Source: AWTP1-13 sp050248715
Lineage (GTDB): Bacteria > Pseudomonadota > Alphaproteobacteria > Rhizobiales > Hyphomicrobiaceae
Length of the DNA stretch: 64,000 bases
Assembly: GCA_050248715.1 (NCBI GenBank)
Contig: JBFWRV010000027.1
Coordinates: 8,759-72,758, forward strand
Direction: 5' to 3'
A program made the translations under genes and the position numbers. Shown piece after piece: positions 26,357 to 36,049 of the stretch. A model generated the notes under the pieces. The model did not search any database. It saw nothing but the letters and a program-made list of their open reading frames with translations, and was not told the origin of the DNA. Numbering within the stretch: position 1 is the stretch's first letter; the number at the start of each line of letters is the position of its first letter.

Positions 26357-27331
26357 TTAATTGTAGCCGAAGACCTGGATGATCGCGGGTCCGAGGATGA
26401 CCACGAACAGAACGGGCAGGAAGAACACGATCATGGGGACCGTGAGCTTGGGCGGAAGGGCGGCCGCCTTCTTCTCGGCCTCCGACATGCGCATGTCGCG
26501 GTTCTCGCGCGCCATGACGCGCAGGGCCTGGCCCACCGGCGTGCCGTAGCGCTCGGCCTGAATCAGCGCGGTCGCCACGGCCTTGATGCCGGCGATGCCC
26601 GTGCGCTTACCCAGATTCTCGTAGGCCTGGCGGCGGTCCTGCAGATAGGAGAGCTCCGCCGTGGTGAGCGAAAGCTCCTCGGCGAGTTCGAGCGACTGCG
26701 CGCCGACCTCGCCCGACACCTTCTGGAACGCGGCCTCCGTCGACATGCCCGACTGCACGCAGATCAGCAGCATGTCGAGGGCGTCGGGAAAGGCGTTCTT
26801 TATCGAGGTCTGGCGCCGCTGCACCAGGTTGTTCACGAAAACGTTAGGAACGTAGAAGCCGAGGTAGCCGGCGCCGACGGCGAGGCCGATCTTGACCAGC
26901 GCCGGGTACTCCAGGTCGAAGATCACGAACAGATAGAGCAGCGTGATGGCGGCGATGATCACCGGCATGGCAACGCGGAAGAACATGTAGGTGACGAGCG
27001 GCGCCTGTCCGCGCAAGCCCGCCATCTTCAGCTTGTCGCGCACCTCCTCGGTCTCGAAGACGCTGCGCAGGTTCAGCTTGTCGACGATCTCCTGCATGAA
27101 GCCCTTGGGCGTCGTGCGCAGACGTCCCTGGGCGTCCTTCTTGTTGAGATCGGCAAGGCGGGCCGCGCGCATCTTGTCGCGCTCGAGGGCCATGACCTGC
27201 ATGCGGGTGGCCAGCCGGTCGCGCGAGAGCACCGGCATCAACACCGTGAGCGTGGTGGCGAACGCCGCGATCGCCGCCAGCAGAGTCACCACGATCTGCG
27301 GCGTCAGCAGCGACGTGATCTGGTCGATCAT
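26357..27331 (-). CDS. tadC: Tad pilus inner-membrane platform protein TadC
   Basis: This 324-residue type II secretion F-domain protein has an N-terminal membrane helix, a cytoplasmic domain with AFPDALDMLLICVQSGMS (about residues 180-200) and C-terminal helices ending LPVLFVVILGPAIIQVFGY. With TadB it forms the inner-membrane platform of the Flp pilus machine. It is the last gene of the minus-strand tad operon. A 67-base spacer with a hairpin separates it from tadB. Confidence 0.93.
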   Translation of the reverse strand: MIDQITSLLTPQIVVTLLAAIAAFATTLTVLMPVLSRDRLATRMQVMALERDKMRAARLADLNKKDAQGRLRTTPKGFMQEIVDKLNLRSVFETEEVRDKLKMAGLRGQAPLVTYMFFRVAMPVIIAAITLLYLFVIFDLEYPALVKIGLAVGAGYLGFYVPNVFVNNLVQRRQTSIKNAFPDALDMLLICVQSGMSTEAAFQKVSGEVGAQSLELAEELSLTTAELSYLQDRRQAYENLGKRTGIAGIKAVATALIQAERYGTPVGQALRVMARENRDMRMSEAEKKAAALPPKLTVPMIVFFLPVLFVVILGPAIIQVFGYN

Positions 27332-27364
27332 GACCCTTCGTGCTCCTCAACCCTAGGTGCCATG

Positions 27365-27392
27365 GCGCCGCTGGAGGGCTGCGCAGCGGCGC
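27365..27392 (-). repeat. Intra-operon hairpin between tadB and tadC
   Basis: GCGCCGCTG (27365-27373) is the exact reverse complement of CAGCGGCGC (27384-27392), with a 10-base loop. It is the only sizeable inverted repeat within the minus-strand tad operon that I found. It may stabilise or attenuate the transcript before tadC. Confidence 0.4.
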
Positions 27393-27398
27393 TCGGCC

Positions 27399-28397
27399 TC
27401 AGTACTTGAAGTTGATCATCTTGCGCATCACGAGCACCCCGCAGGTCATCCAGACGCCGGCGCCGGCCAGCAGCATCTGGCCGAACTGCGTCGTCCACAG
27501 CAGCATGATGTAGGAGGGCGTCGTGATGTAGACGAGGATCATGACGATGAACGGCAGGGCGCCGAGCACGGCCGCGGAGGCCTTGGCCTCCGCCGAGAGC
27601 GCCTTCACCTTGGCCTGCAGGCGCTTGCGGTCGCGCAAAACGCCCGAGAGATTGCCCAGCGCCTCGGAAAGGTTGCCGCCGGCCTGCTGCTGGATGGCGA
27701 TGACGATGGCGAAGAAGCGAACCTCCGGGATCGGCATGCGCGTCATCATGCGCTCGAAGGCCTCCGACAGCGGCACACCCACGCGCTGCTGCTCGACGAG
27801 CTCGCTGAACTCCCCCGAAACCGGTTGCGGCGACTCGCGCGCGATGATGCCCAGGCACTCCGGCAGCGGCAGGCCCGATTTCACGCCGCGCACGATGATG
27901 TCGATGGCGTTGGCAAACTCGTCGACGAACTTCGTCTGGCGACGCTTGGTCAGACGGGCCACGATCCAGCGCGGCAGCCCGAGCGTGCCGACGAACATCG
28001 CCAGCAGGGGCACGACGAGCGGGACGCTGGGGGCGGAGAGCCACACGGCGGCGCCGACGAGGAAGCCGCAGCCGAGGCTCGCCGTCCAGAACGAGCGGGG
28101 CGACATGTCGAGCCCGGCGCGCTGCAAGCGCAGGCGCACCGTCGCCTTCTCCCGCGCCTTCTCGCGCTGCTCCAGCTCCTGAAGCGTTTCGGCCACCTGG
28201 CGCCGGCGGTTCTGGGCGGCATCGGCCTGCGTCTTGGCGGCGATGCGCTTGGTGCGGTTCTCCGTGACGTTCTGGATGCGCTTATCAGTGTGCCGCTCCC
28301 CCGAGAAGTAGGGGTTCACCAGCAGGAACACGATGGCGCCGATCGACAGCGCCGCCATCAGCAGCAGGCCGCCGAGCAAGAGATCGTTGCTATCCAC
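27399..28397 (-). CDS. tadB: Tad pilus inner-membrane platform protein TadB
   Basis: This 332-residue T2SSF-domain protein has an N-terminal membrane anchor, a charged coiled segment (about 45-95), a second hydrophobic segment and the F domain with FANAIDIIVRGVKSGLPLPE (about residue 165). Its start overlaps the end of cpaF by 8 bases. It pairs with TadC as the platform on which the CpaF ATPase acts. Confidence 0.93.
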   Translation of the reverse strand: MDSNDLLLGGLLLMAALSIGAIVFLLVNPYFSGERHTDKRIQNVTENRTKRIAAKTQADAAQNRRRQVAETLQELEQREKAREKATVRLRLQRAGLDMSPRSFWTASLGCGFLVGAAVWLSAPSVPLVVPLLAMFVGTLGLPRWIVARLTKRRQTKFVDEFANAIDIIVRGVKSGLPLPECLGIIARESPQPVSGEFSELVEQQRVGVPLSEAFERMMTRMPIPEVRFFAIVIAIQQQAGGNLSEALGNLSGVLRDRKRLQAKVKALSAEAKASAAVLGALPFIVMILVYITTPSYIMLLWTTQFGQMLLAGAGVWMTCGVLVMRKMINFKY

Positions 28398-29865
28398 GGG
28401 CGTCTCCCATGGGGCCGCCGCTCCTGTCGTGCACCTCGGCGGCCGCCAGAGCCGACGCCAGCCGCGGCGTCTCCCCGTAGTACTCGGCGCGCTCCCAGAA
28501 GCGCGGACGCGCGATCCCGGTCGAGCGGTGGCGGCCGATGATCTTGCCCTGGGCGTCCTCGCCCGTGATCTCGAAGATGATCAGGTTCTGCAGGGTCACC
28601 ACGTCGCCTTCCATGCCCACCACCTCGGTGATGTGCGTGATCTTGCGCGAGCCGTCGCGCAGTCGCGAGGCCTGGACGATGACGTCGATGGAGCCGGTGA
28701 TCATCTCGCGGATGGTTTTGACGGGGAGCGCGTACCCGCCCATCATGATCATGGACTCCAGGCGGCTGATGGCCTCGCGGGGCGAGTTGGCATGCAGCGT
28801 CCCCATCGAGCCGTCGTGGCCCGTGTTCATGGCCTGCAGGAGGTCGAACGCCTCGGGTCCGCGCACCTCGCCGACGATGATGCGCTCGGGCCGCATGCGC
28901 AGGCAGTTCTTGACCAGGTCGCGCATGGTGATCTCGCCTTCGCCCTCGAGGTTGGGCGGCCGCGTCTCCAGGCGCACGACGTGGGGCTGCTGCAGCTGCA
29001 GCTCGGCGGAGTCCTCGCAGGTGATGATGCGCTCGTCGTGATCTATGGAGCCGGTAAGGCAGTTGAGCAGCGTGGTCTTGCCGGAACCCGTGCCGCCGGA
29101 GATCAGCACGTTGCAGCGCACCCGGCCGATGATCTCGAGCAGCGTCTTGGCCTCGGCCGAGATCGATTTGTACTTGAGCAGCTGATCGAGCTTCAGCCGG
29201 TCCTTCTTGAACTTGCGGATGGTGAGAGCCGGCCCGTCGATCGCCAGCGGCGGGGCGATGACGTTGACACGGCTGCCGTCGGGAAGGCGGGCGTCGCAGA
29301 TCGGGCTCGATTCATCGACGCGGCGGCCGACCTGGCTGACGATGCGCTGGCAGATGTTCATGAGCTGCGCATTGTCGGCAAAGCGCATGGACGTCTTCTG
29401 CACCTTGCCGGCGACTTCGATGTAGGTGGTCGCCGCGCCGTTGACCATGATGTCCGCAATGTCGTCGCGGGCGAGCAGCGGCTCAAGCGGCCCGTAGCCC
29501 AGCACGTCGTTGCAGATGTCCTCGAGCAGCTCCTCCTGCTCGGCGATCGACATCACGACGTTCTTGATCTGGATGATCTCGCTGACGATGTCGCGAATCT
29601 CCTCGCGCGCAGCCGCCGCCTCGAGCTTGGCGAGCTGCGTGAGGTCGATGGTGTCGATCAGCGCGTTGAAGACCGTCGTCTTGACGTCGTAGTACTCCTC
29701 CGAGTGCCGCCGTTCCGGCGCGGCCGCAGGCTCAAGTCGAGCCGGCGCACGCGCTTCGGCCATGGCGGGCCTGGTCTCGGTCGCCTTGGCGACGGCAGAG
29801 GCTTGTTCCTGTGCAGGCAGCGCACGAACATTGGCCGCCGGATCCTGGGTACGCCTGCCGAACAT
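28390..29865 (-). CDS. cpaF: Tad pilus assembly ATPase CpaF/TadA
   Basis: This 491-residue hexameric secretion ATPase has a variable N-terminus with Pro/Ala-rich sequence. An N-terminal domain follows, from about residue 60. Walker A is SGGTGSGKT (about residue 270), the Asp box is ITCEDSAELQL, Walker B is RIIVGEVRGPEA, and the His box is DGSMGTLHANSP. It powers both pilus extension and retraction in Tad systems. It lies 14 bases downstream of cpaE and overlaps tadB. Confidence 0.95.
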   Translation of the reverse strand: MFGRRTQDPAANVRALPAQEQASAVAKATETRPAMAEARAPARLEPAAAPERRHSEEYYDVKTTVFNALIDTIDLTQLAKLEAAAAREEIRDIVSEIIQIKNVVMSIAEQEELLEDICNDVLGYGPLEPLLARDDIADIMVNGAATTYIEVAGKVQKTSMRFADNAQLMNICQRIVSQVGRRVDESSPICDARLPDGSRVNVIAPPLAIDGPALTIRKFKKDRLKLDQLLKYKSISAEAKTLLEIIGRVRCNVLISGGTGSGKTTLLNCLTGSIDHDERIITCEDSAELQLQQPHVVRLETRPPNLEGEGEITMRDLVKNCLRMRPERIIVGEVRGPEAFDLLQAMNTGHDGSMGTLHANSPREAISRLESMIMMGGYALPVKTIREMITGSIDVIVQASRLRDGSRKITHITEVVGMEGDVVTLQNLIIFEITGEDAQGKIIGRHRSTGIARPRFWERAEYYGETPRLASALAAAEVHDRSGGPMGDARG

Positions 29866-29879
29866 GGGGCTTCAGCTCC

Positions 29880-31178
29880 TTAGCGCTTGAGCTTGAATCT
29901 CTCGAGCAGCGGAGCTAGCGGCGAAGACTTCTTCTCGTCCTTCTGCTCCTTGCGATGCGTGAGCGCCAACGCCAGCTCGCGGAACTGCTGGGCGGCCTTG
30001 GCCTTTGGGGAAAACTCCTCGATCATCTGCCCGTTGTTGGCGGCGAGGCCGAAGGTCTCGGCGTCGAACTCGATCACCTGCGAGGGCATGATGTCGAGGG
30101 CGACGGCGAACTCCTTGGCGGAGATCTCCGGTCGCTTGGGGGCCTTGGCCATGTTGATGATGAGATGGGCCGGACCGTCGTTGGTCCGGTTCTGCCGCAT
30201 CAGGTCCATGAGGTTCTTGGCATTGCGCAGGTTGGCGAGATCAGGCACCGCGGTGACGACGATCTCGTCGGCCTGGAACAGCACGCGCTTCACCCAGGGC
30301 GTCCAGGTGTGGGGCAGGTCGACGGCCACGTAGGGCATGTTCTGGCGCACCACCTCGAGCACGAGGTCGCAGGCATCGGGCGAAATGTCGTAGTCGCGGT
30401 CGAGCACGACGGGCGCGGCAAAGATGCTCAGGTGCTCCGAGCACTTCGTCAGCAGGCGGTCGAGCAGCACCTCGTCGAGGCGCTCCGGGCTCTGCAGAGC
30501 CTCGGCGATGCCCTGTACGGGGTCCTGGTTGAAATCGAGGCCGGTGGTGCCGAACGCCAGGTCGAGATCGGCGACGACCACGTTCGTCTTCAGGATCTCC
30601 GACATCGCCCAGGCGCTGTTGTGGCACACTGTGCTGGAGCCGACGCCGCCCTTGGCGCCGATGAAGGCGACGACGTTGCCGACCGGGTCTGTGTCAGGAT
30701 TGTTGTAAAGATTGGACAGACACTCGATCAGCTGCAGGGGCGTGACCGGCGCGATCAGGTACTCGCTCACGCCGCGGCGCAGCAACTCGCGGTAGAGCGC
30801 CACGTCGTTGGCGCGGCCGATGACGAGCACCTTGGTGCCGGCGTCACAGCAATGGGCCAGCCGGTCAAGCTCGGCCAGCATCTGCTGGCGCTGCAGGTTG
30901 GACTCCACGATGATCAAGTTGGGCGTGGGGCTCTCCTGATAGTGCGTCACAGCGGCCGTGGCCCCGCCCATGTGCACGCTGACGTGCGCCTTGGCGAGCC
31001 GCCGGTCGCCGGTCGCCGCCTGCAGCGCCTCCGCCGTGGGAGGCTCCTCGCAAAACGCCTGAATCGAGATGCGCGGGATCGGCCTCGCCTTGACGTGAGC
31101 GGGAACCTCCTCCGCCGACGCCGGCTCGCGGCCTGCAGCGCTATCCTCGGCGATGGAAAAAGCCTGCTTGCTCATCAT
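29880..31178 (-). CDS. cpaE: Tad pilus assembly/localisation protein CpaE (TadZ)
   Basis: This 432-residue protein has a receiver-like N-terminal domain (about 65-170) and a MinD/ParA-type ATPase domain. The latter has the P-loop FIGAKGGVGSST near residue 180 and VVADLDLAFGTTGLDFN after it. In Caulobacter CpaE recruits the pilus machine to a cell pole. It sits between cpaD and cpaF, with 9- and 14-base gaps. Confidence 0.93.
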   Translation of the reverse strand: MMSKQAFSIAEDSAAGREPASAEEVPAHVKARPIPRISIQAFCEEPPTAEALQAATGDRRLAKAHVSVHMGGATAAVTHYQESPTPNLIIVESNLQRQQMLAELDRLAHCCDAGTKVLVIGRANDVALYRELLRRGVSEYLIAPVTPLQLIECLSNLYNNPDTDPVGNVVAFIGAKGGVGSSTVCHNSAWAMSEILKTNVVVADLDLAFGTTGLDFNQDPVQGIAEALQSPERLDEVLLDRLLTKCSEHLSIFAAPVVLDRDYDISPDACDLVLEVVRQNMPYVAVDLPHTWTPWVKRVLFQADEIVVTAVPDLANLRNAKNLMDLMRQNRTNDGPAHLIINMAKAPKRPEISAKEFAVALDIMPSQVIEFDAETFGLAANNGQMIEEFSPKAKAAQQFRELALALTHRKEQKDEKKSSPLAPLLERFKLKR

Positions 31179-31187
31179 TCACCTCGG

Positions 31188-31925
31188 CTAGTTGCCGCGC
31201 ACGCTGATGCGCTCGTCGGGGGTTCGATCGGAGCTGGTCGGCCTGCCTTGGCGGTAGCGGTCCAAGACCACGGAGCGGCGCTCCTGGTCAGCCGGATCCA
31301 TGGTGCGGGGGCCGAGCAGGTCGGCGGGATTGGAGACCTGGGCGGCGAAATTGCGCTGCGTGGCGCAGCCGAAATTGGGATGCGGCAGGTTGCGGTAGTC
31401 TTCGGCCAGGTTCGTGGTCCAGCGCCCGCACTCCGGCGCCTCGGCGACGTAGCGCAGGTAGGAGAGGCGGATCGGGGCGCTGGCATCGCGGCGCTCCTGG
31501 TAGGGCTCTATGGCGATGTTGCTCTCGGGGAAGCCGAACTCGCCGATCATCTGGCGCACGTCGCTCACCGCGCGAACCGCGGCGCTCTCGTTGGGCGACC
31601 CCGTGGGCACGAAGATCACAAGCTTGCTGTTGCCGGCATCGGAGGCGCGGTAGCGCTCGAGGAACTTGGCGACCTGCTCCTTCTGTGGCCCCGTGAGGCC
31701 GCTGGAGCCGCGCGGAATGCGCGTCGTCATGGTCGCGGGCTGCTCCGACACCATGATCGGGTGCCGCTGGGCAGGATCGATCAGCGTCCAGCCGGCGACG
31801 TAGGCTCCAGGCTCGCCCGTGGTCTTGCAGCCGGCGACCACCAGCGCCAGGAGCGACAGGGTCAGCAGGCGCACAGCGGCCGGTCCAGCGCCGGCAGCGG
31901 TACGGAGAGCGATCGAAGATCTCAT
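31188..31925 (-). CDS. cpaD: Tad pilus lipoprotein CpaD
   Basis: This 245-residue lipoprotein has a lipobox in LLALVVAGCKTTG (Cys about residue 33). The CpaD family features a conserved central region with Arg/Asn-rich segments and a C-terminal NFGCATQRNFAAQVSNPADL. It is the outer-membrane partner of the CpaC secretin. It lies 20 bases downstream of cpaC. Confidence 0.92.
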   Translation of the reverse strand: MRSSIALRTAAGAGPAAVRLLTLSLLALVVAGCKTTGEPGAYVAGWTLIDPAQRHPIMVSEQPATMTTRIPRGSSGLTGPQKEQVAKFLERYRASDAGNSKLVIFVPTGSPNESAAVRAVSDVRQMIGEFGFPESNIAIEPYQERRDASAPIRLSYLRYVAEAPECGRWTTNLAEDYRNLPHPNFGCATQRNFAAQVSNPADLLGPRTMDPADQERRSVVLDRYRQGRPTSSDRTPDERISVRGN

Positions 31926-31945
31926 GGCTTCCTCCTTTGTCCCGG

Positions 31946-33640
31946 CTACTCGACGATGAACCCGAAGTCGCCCTTCAGTCCGCCGGGCGGTGGCTCAGCG
32001 CCCCTTCCGTAGATCCGGTTGAGGTGGCCCAGGAAATTGGCTTTGAGATCGGAGGCGGGCGCCAGGCCGTCGTCGGGCCGCGCCAGCTTCTGGCGCGCAG
32101 TCGGGCGCACCGTGTAGGGCGTGACGATCACGACCAGCTCGGTCTCCTGCTTGATGAAGTCGCGGCTACGGAACAGGGTGCCGATCATCGGCACATCCTT
32201 GAGGCCGGGGAAGCCGTCGATGTTCTGGCGAGTCGCGTCGGAGATCAGGCCGGCCAGCGCCAGCGAGCCGCCGGAGGGCAGCTCGACGGTCGAATGCGCC
32301 CGCCGCGTCTTCAGCGCGGGAATGCTGATGCTCGACAGAACGACCGCGCCCTCGGTGGTCAGCTCGCTCACCTCGCTGGCGATCTTCATGCTGATGCGGC
32401 CTTCGGACAGCACGACGGGGGTGAAGGCGAGCCCGACGCCGAACTGCTTGAACGTGACGGACAGCTTGCCGTCGCTGTCGACCACGGGAATGGGGAACTC
32501 GCCGCCAGCGAGGAAGTTGGCGGTCTCGCCCGACACGGCGGTGAGGTTGGGCTCGGCCAGTGTGCGCAACAGGCCGTCGCGCTCGAGCGCGCGCAACGCG
32601 GTCGCCAGCGCGGTATTGGCACCGCGGAAAGTGTTGGTGACGCCCGAGTTGCCGAACGCTGTCGTGCCGGGCGGGCCCGGGTTGTAGTTGCAGAGCACAC
32701 CCGCGGTGGCGCAGGTGAGGCCCGTGGTGGGATCGAACGCCTGGGTGCCGATGCCGGGCAGCGGAAGCTTGCCGAGACCTGCGGCTGCGGTCAGGGGCAG
32801 CGCATTGTCTGTCAGCAGCGACGTGGCGAAGTTGCCAGACGTGATGGTGGCGCCGAGATTGATGCCGAACTGCTTGAGGATGGAGCGCTGCACCTCGGCC
32901 ACTGTGACCTTGAGCATCACCTGCTCCTCGCCCTCGACGACGAGCAGGTTGATCACGAGCTTTGTGTCGCTGCCGCAGGCAGCCGCCTGGTCCTGTGTCT
33001 TGGCCTCGTACTGGCCCCGCGATTGGTGTGCGTTCTGATTGACGACCGTGTTGGTGGAGTTGTTGCCGCCGGCCGCCGTCGGGGTGCCGACGCTCTTGTT
33101 GGCCGCGACGAACTGACAGGCGATGTCGCTCGCGCGCTTGCCGTCGAGGGTCGTGCGCACCGTGCCGCTCAGCACAACCGCCTTGCCGGCCATCTCGGCC
33201 TGGATGTTGGAGCCGGGCACGAAGCGGTGCAGGATGTCGCCGAGCCCCTTGAGGTCGGCCCCGACGTTGATTTCCATCAGCAGGATCTGCTGACCGCGGG
33301 TGTCGAAGAAGAAGGCGTTGGTCTGGCCTTCGCCCTTGGCGATGAGGAACACCCGGTTGGAGGCCTGCACGACGGCATCGACCTTGTCGGGTGCCGAGAC
33401 GACGATGTCCTTCAGCTCGAAGGGAAACTGAACCAGGATCGACTTGCCGACTCCGAGGCTCACGCGCCGAACGAGGGGATAGTTGGCATTGGCGGGAATG
33501 CGCAGCAGCGATTCCTGCAGGGCGATGTCATCGGCGGGAGACGAAGCACGTCCCTGCGCGCGCGCACCTGGAGAAGACGCCCAAATCCCCATGGCGGCCA
33601 GCAGCAAAGCGCCGGCCATCCGCCCTATTCTCATTCGCAT
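31946..33640 (-). CDS. cpaC: Tad pilus secretin CpaC (RcpA)
   Basis: This 564-residue outer-membrane secretin has a signal peptide (about 1-28) and a pilus-formation N-terminal domain (about 45-120, from VSLGVGKSILVQFPFELKDI). A BON-like middle part comes next. The secretin domain (about 255-510) includes VPMIGTLFRSRDF and a GSLALAGL segment near its end. The first of two nearby ATGs (33640) was chosen because AAGAGG lies about 10 bases upstream. A free-standing copy of the N-domain is encoded at 35379-35882. Confidence 0.94.
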   Translation of the reverse strand: MRMRIGRMAGALLLAAMGIWASSPGARAQGRASSPADDIALQESLLRIPANANYPLVRRVSLGVGKSILVQFPFELKDIVVSAPDKVDAVVQASNRVFLIAKGEGQTNAFFFDTRGQQILLMEINVGADLKGLGDILHRFVPGSNIQAEMAGKAVVLSGTVRTTLDGKRASDIACQFVAANKSVGTPTAAGGNNSTNTVVNQNAHQSRGQYEAKTQDQAAACGSDTKLVINLLVVEGEEQVMLKVTVAEVQRSILKQFGINLGATITSGNFATSLLTDNALPLTAAAGLGKLPLPGIGTQAFDPTTGLTCATAGVLCNYNPGPPGTTAFGNSGVTNTFRGANTALATALRALERDGLLRTLAEPNLTAVSGETANFLAGGEFPIPVVDSDGKLSVTFKQFGVGLAFTPVVLSEGRISMKIASEVSELTTEGAVVLSSISIPALKTRRAHSTVELPSGGSLALAGLISDATRQNIDGFPGLKDVPMIGTLFRSRDFIKQETELVVIVTPYTVRPTARQKLARPDDGLAPASDLKANFLGHLNRIYGRGAEPPPGGLKGDFGFIVE

Positions 33641-33683
33641 GGTTTGCCAACCTCTTGCCGGCACCGATGTTCGTGCACGCAAC

Positions 33684-34472
33684 TCAGTCAACGCCATACG
33701 CCCGCTGCTTCACCCCGTACCTGATTACCTTGATTGCCGTGTCACGCTTGTCCGGAGCTGACATCGGCTGATCTTTGGTGCCGAAATCGGCGATGCTACG
33801 CAGCGAAAGGGAGATTTCCCCTTGGGAGTTCGCTGCTGCCAGTTCTTCGGCCTGCAGAGGCGTCAGCTCCAACGTGGCCGTGTTGCCTTCTGCGAGCTTC
33901 TTGCCGTCCTTGGCCTCGATCTGCTGGCCGATGGCGAGCACGCGGATGTTGCGAAAAAGCGTCGTCGCGTTCACCTGGTCGATGCTGTTGCGCCGGCTGC
34001 GCACGGTCAGGATGACGTCGACGTGGTCGTTGGGCAGGATCAGCCGGCCGACGCTGGTCTCCTCCTTGATGCGCGTGGAGATGGCGCGCATGCCTTGCGG
34101 CAGGATGGCGGCCAGCACGCCCCCATCGCCGGGCTTGACCAGCTTCATCGCAGTCACCGGCTCGCCAGGCAGCATCGGCGCCCGCGCCACAGAGTCCTTG
34201 AGCTCCTCTATGGCGTTCGGGCGGCTGCTTCTCTGTATGTAGCTCTTCATCACTGCGTTCTGCGGCCAGTCGATCCAGCGGAAGCTCTCCGGCCCCGTGA
34301 TCTGACCGAGGTTGATTTCGCTCTTGGTGACAAGGACTTGGGTGGTGTTGGTCGTTACCTCCTCCCTGACCACCCGCTCGGCGGGCTTGTTGACGAGGCT
34401 CATCACGCCGAAGAACGCTCCCAGGCCACACACGCCAGCGATGGCCACGCCCAGCAGTTGTCCGCGTTTCAT
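33684..34472 (-). CDS. cpaB: Tad pilus assembly protein CpaB (RcpC)
   Basis: This 262-residue protein has an N-terminal membrane segment (about 8-28), then a SAF domain and an RcpC/CpaB domain. LPQGMRAISTRIKEETSVG and LPNDHVDVILT are family signatures. It is thought to stabilise or modulate the secretin in the periplasm. It heads the run cpaB-C-D-E-F-tadB-tadC, 175 bases downstream of cpaA. Confidence 0.93.
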   Translation of the reverse strand: MKRGQLLGVAIAGVCGLGAFFGVMSLVNKPAERVVREEVTTNTTQVLVTKSEINLGQITGPESFRWIDWPQNAVMKSYIQRSSRPNAIEELKDSVARAPMLPGEPVTAMKLVKPGDGGVLAAILPQGMRAISTRIKEETSVGRLILPNDHVDVILTVRSRRNSIDQVNATTLFRNIRVLAIGQQIEAKDGKKLAEGNTATLELTPLQAEELAAANSQGEISLSLRSIADFGTKDQPMSAPDKRDTAIKVIRYGVKQRAYGVD

Positions 34473-34647
34473 CGGTCCATGGTCCTCGTTCCGCGCAGGG
34501 CAAATCGATCCCCGACCCGCCGTCGACTTTGCTGCACAATTGTCAATGGGGAGTTAACCGAGGCCGCAAAGCGATACGACAGCCGTTAGCGGTGCCGGTT
34601 CGCTCAGGACGTAGGGCGGGGTGGGCGAGACACGTCGGTGAGGCAGG

Positions 34648-35151
34648 TTAGTGAGCCAGGCCGGTGAACCACACCGTGGAGGGGAAGACGAGCAGGGCGC
34701 CGGCCGCCAGTGCCAAGCCATAAGGGATCCCCGCGTCGCGCCGATGCAGTCGCAGCGCCCAGGCCTCGCCCAGCAGCGCGCGCGGCAGAGGGACGGCGCG
34801 GGCCGAGTTGAAGGCCATGGCGATGAAACCGCCGGCCATAGCGACATACAGCATGTACAGCAGCAAGTTCTCGGGGCCGATCCAGAGGGCGCTCGCCGCC
34901 ATCAATTTGGCGTCGCCGCCGCCGAACCAACCCGGGATGAACAGCAGCAATCCGACGAGCAGCATGAGCACACCCGCCGCGATGTGGTCGAGGACCCCGG
35001 AGACCCCGAGCCCAGCCACGGCGGCCATCGGAAAAAACGCCAGCACCATCAGGCCGGAGATGCGGTTGGGGATGCGCAAGGTAAGCAGGTCCATGGCCGC
35101 CGCGAAGGCGACGGCGCCCGGCAACACCGTGAGAACTGCCAACTCGAGCAT
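34648..35151 (-). CDS. cpaA: Tad prepilin peptidase CpaA (TadV-like)
   Basis: This 167-residue membrane aspartic peptidase of the A24 family has two catalytic Asp residues, in AAMDLLTLRIPN (about residue 20) and GGGDAKL (about residue 64). There are about five hydrophobic segments. It would cleave the leader of the Flp pilin and the TadE/F pseudopilins. ATG at 35151 is chosen; an in-frame TTG at 35190 would add 13 residues. It is divergent from the plus-strand pilus genes. Confidence 0.9.
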   Translation of the reverse strand: MLELAVLTVLPGAVAFAAAMDLLTLRIPNRISGLMVLAFFPMAAVAGLGVSGVLDHIAAGVLMLLVGLLLFIPGWFGGGDAKLMAASALWIGPENLLLYMLYVAMAGGFIAMAFNSARAVPLPRALLGEAWALRLHRRDAGIPYGLALAAGALLVFPSTVWFTGLAH

Positions 35152-35378
35152 CACGCACCATCCCAAAAGGCCGGTCAGCGGCTGCAGCAACTATAGAGAG
35201 GCCCACTTAATTGCCGGTTAAGCGGCCAGATCGACGCATTGGTGCCGCGGAGCTGGCCCGGCCGCCGATTGACGCGGACATGCGCAGGGCTGAACGGGCA
35301 CGCGCATTTGCACTTCCTTCATGATTTCGACGGACAACTTGGTTCGGATTTTGTTTTCAGCAAACGAGGATTGGCGCC

Positions 35379-35882
35379 ATGCCGTTCGCCTTCGTTCTGC
35401 AGAGCCGCCTGGGCAAGGCCCTGGCGACGACGATGATCGCTGGCGCCGCGTCGCTCGCCGCGATGGCGGCCCAGGCCGCCGACGACCTGATCGTGAAGTA
35501 CGACCAGTCGCAACTCCTGCGCCTGCCGCGCCCCGCCTCCGAGATCATCATCGGCAACCCGGCTATCGCCGACATCTCCGTGCAGTCGGGCAACCTGCTC
35601 GTGATCACGGGCAAGTCGTTCGGCATCACCAACGTCATCGCACTCGATGCGAGCCGCAACGTAATCCAGGACCAGCGTGTGCTTGTGAAACGCGACGAGG
35701 GCAAGGTGGTCAACCTGCACCGTGGGACCGACCGCCAGTCCTACAACTGCACGCCACAGTGCAATCCCTCGATCGTCATCGGCGACGAGCAGAAGTACTT
35801 CGAGGCTATCCGCAGCGCCTCGCAAAGCAAGATCACCTTCTCCGAGCGTTCATCGGACGCCCAGCAGGCGGGCAATCAGTAG
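35379..35882 (+). CDS. Free-standing secretin N-domain protein (pilus formation protein N-terminal region)
   Basis: This 167-residue exported protein has a signal peptide (about 1-35, ending AAQAAD) and then one T2SS/T3SS pilus-formation N-terminal domain (about 36-115). The sequence DLIVKYDQSQLLRLPRP, VQSGNLLVITGKSFGITN aligns with the N-domain of CpaC at 31946-33640. A short segment with two cysteines (NCTPQC) and a polar tail follow; there is no secretin barrel. GAGG precedes the ATG. Lying between cpaA and the TadE genes, it probably is a periplasmic accessory of the Tad secretin. Confidence 0.85.
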   Translation: MPFAFVLQSRLGKALATTMIAGAASLAAMAAQAADDLIVKYDQSQLLRLPRPASEIIIGNPAIADISVQSGNLLVITGKSFGITNVIALDASRNVIQDQRVLVKRDEGKVVNLHRGTDRQSYNCTPQCNPSIVIGDEQKYFEAIRSASQSKITFSERSSDAQQAGNQ

Positions 35883-36049
35883 GAAGAGCGGTGCTGGCGC
35901 GCAGACCGGCTCTTTTCGGGCCCGCGCCGGCTGGGCATGCAAATTTTTACCTAATTTCACGGGAAGAGGCGCGGCTTTACGCGCCGTTCAGCACTCGACT
36001 TGCATAGTGCCGCCTACCCGCCATCAGCGCGTAAGGGACAGCGGTACAG

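Noticed and set aside
29955..33724. Two long + strand frames opposite cpaE, cpaD and cpaC
   Set aside because: They mirror well-identified pilus genes and have no recognisable domains.
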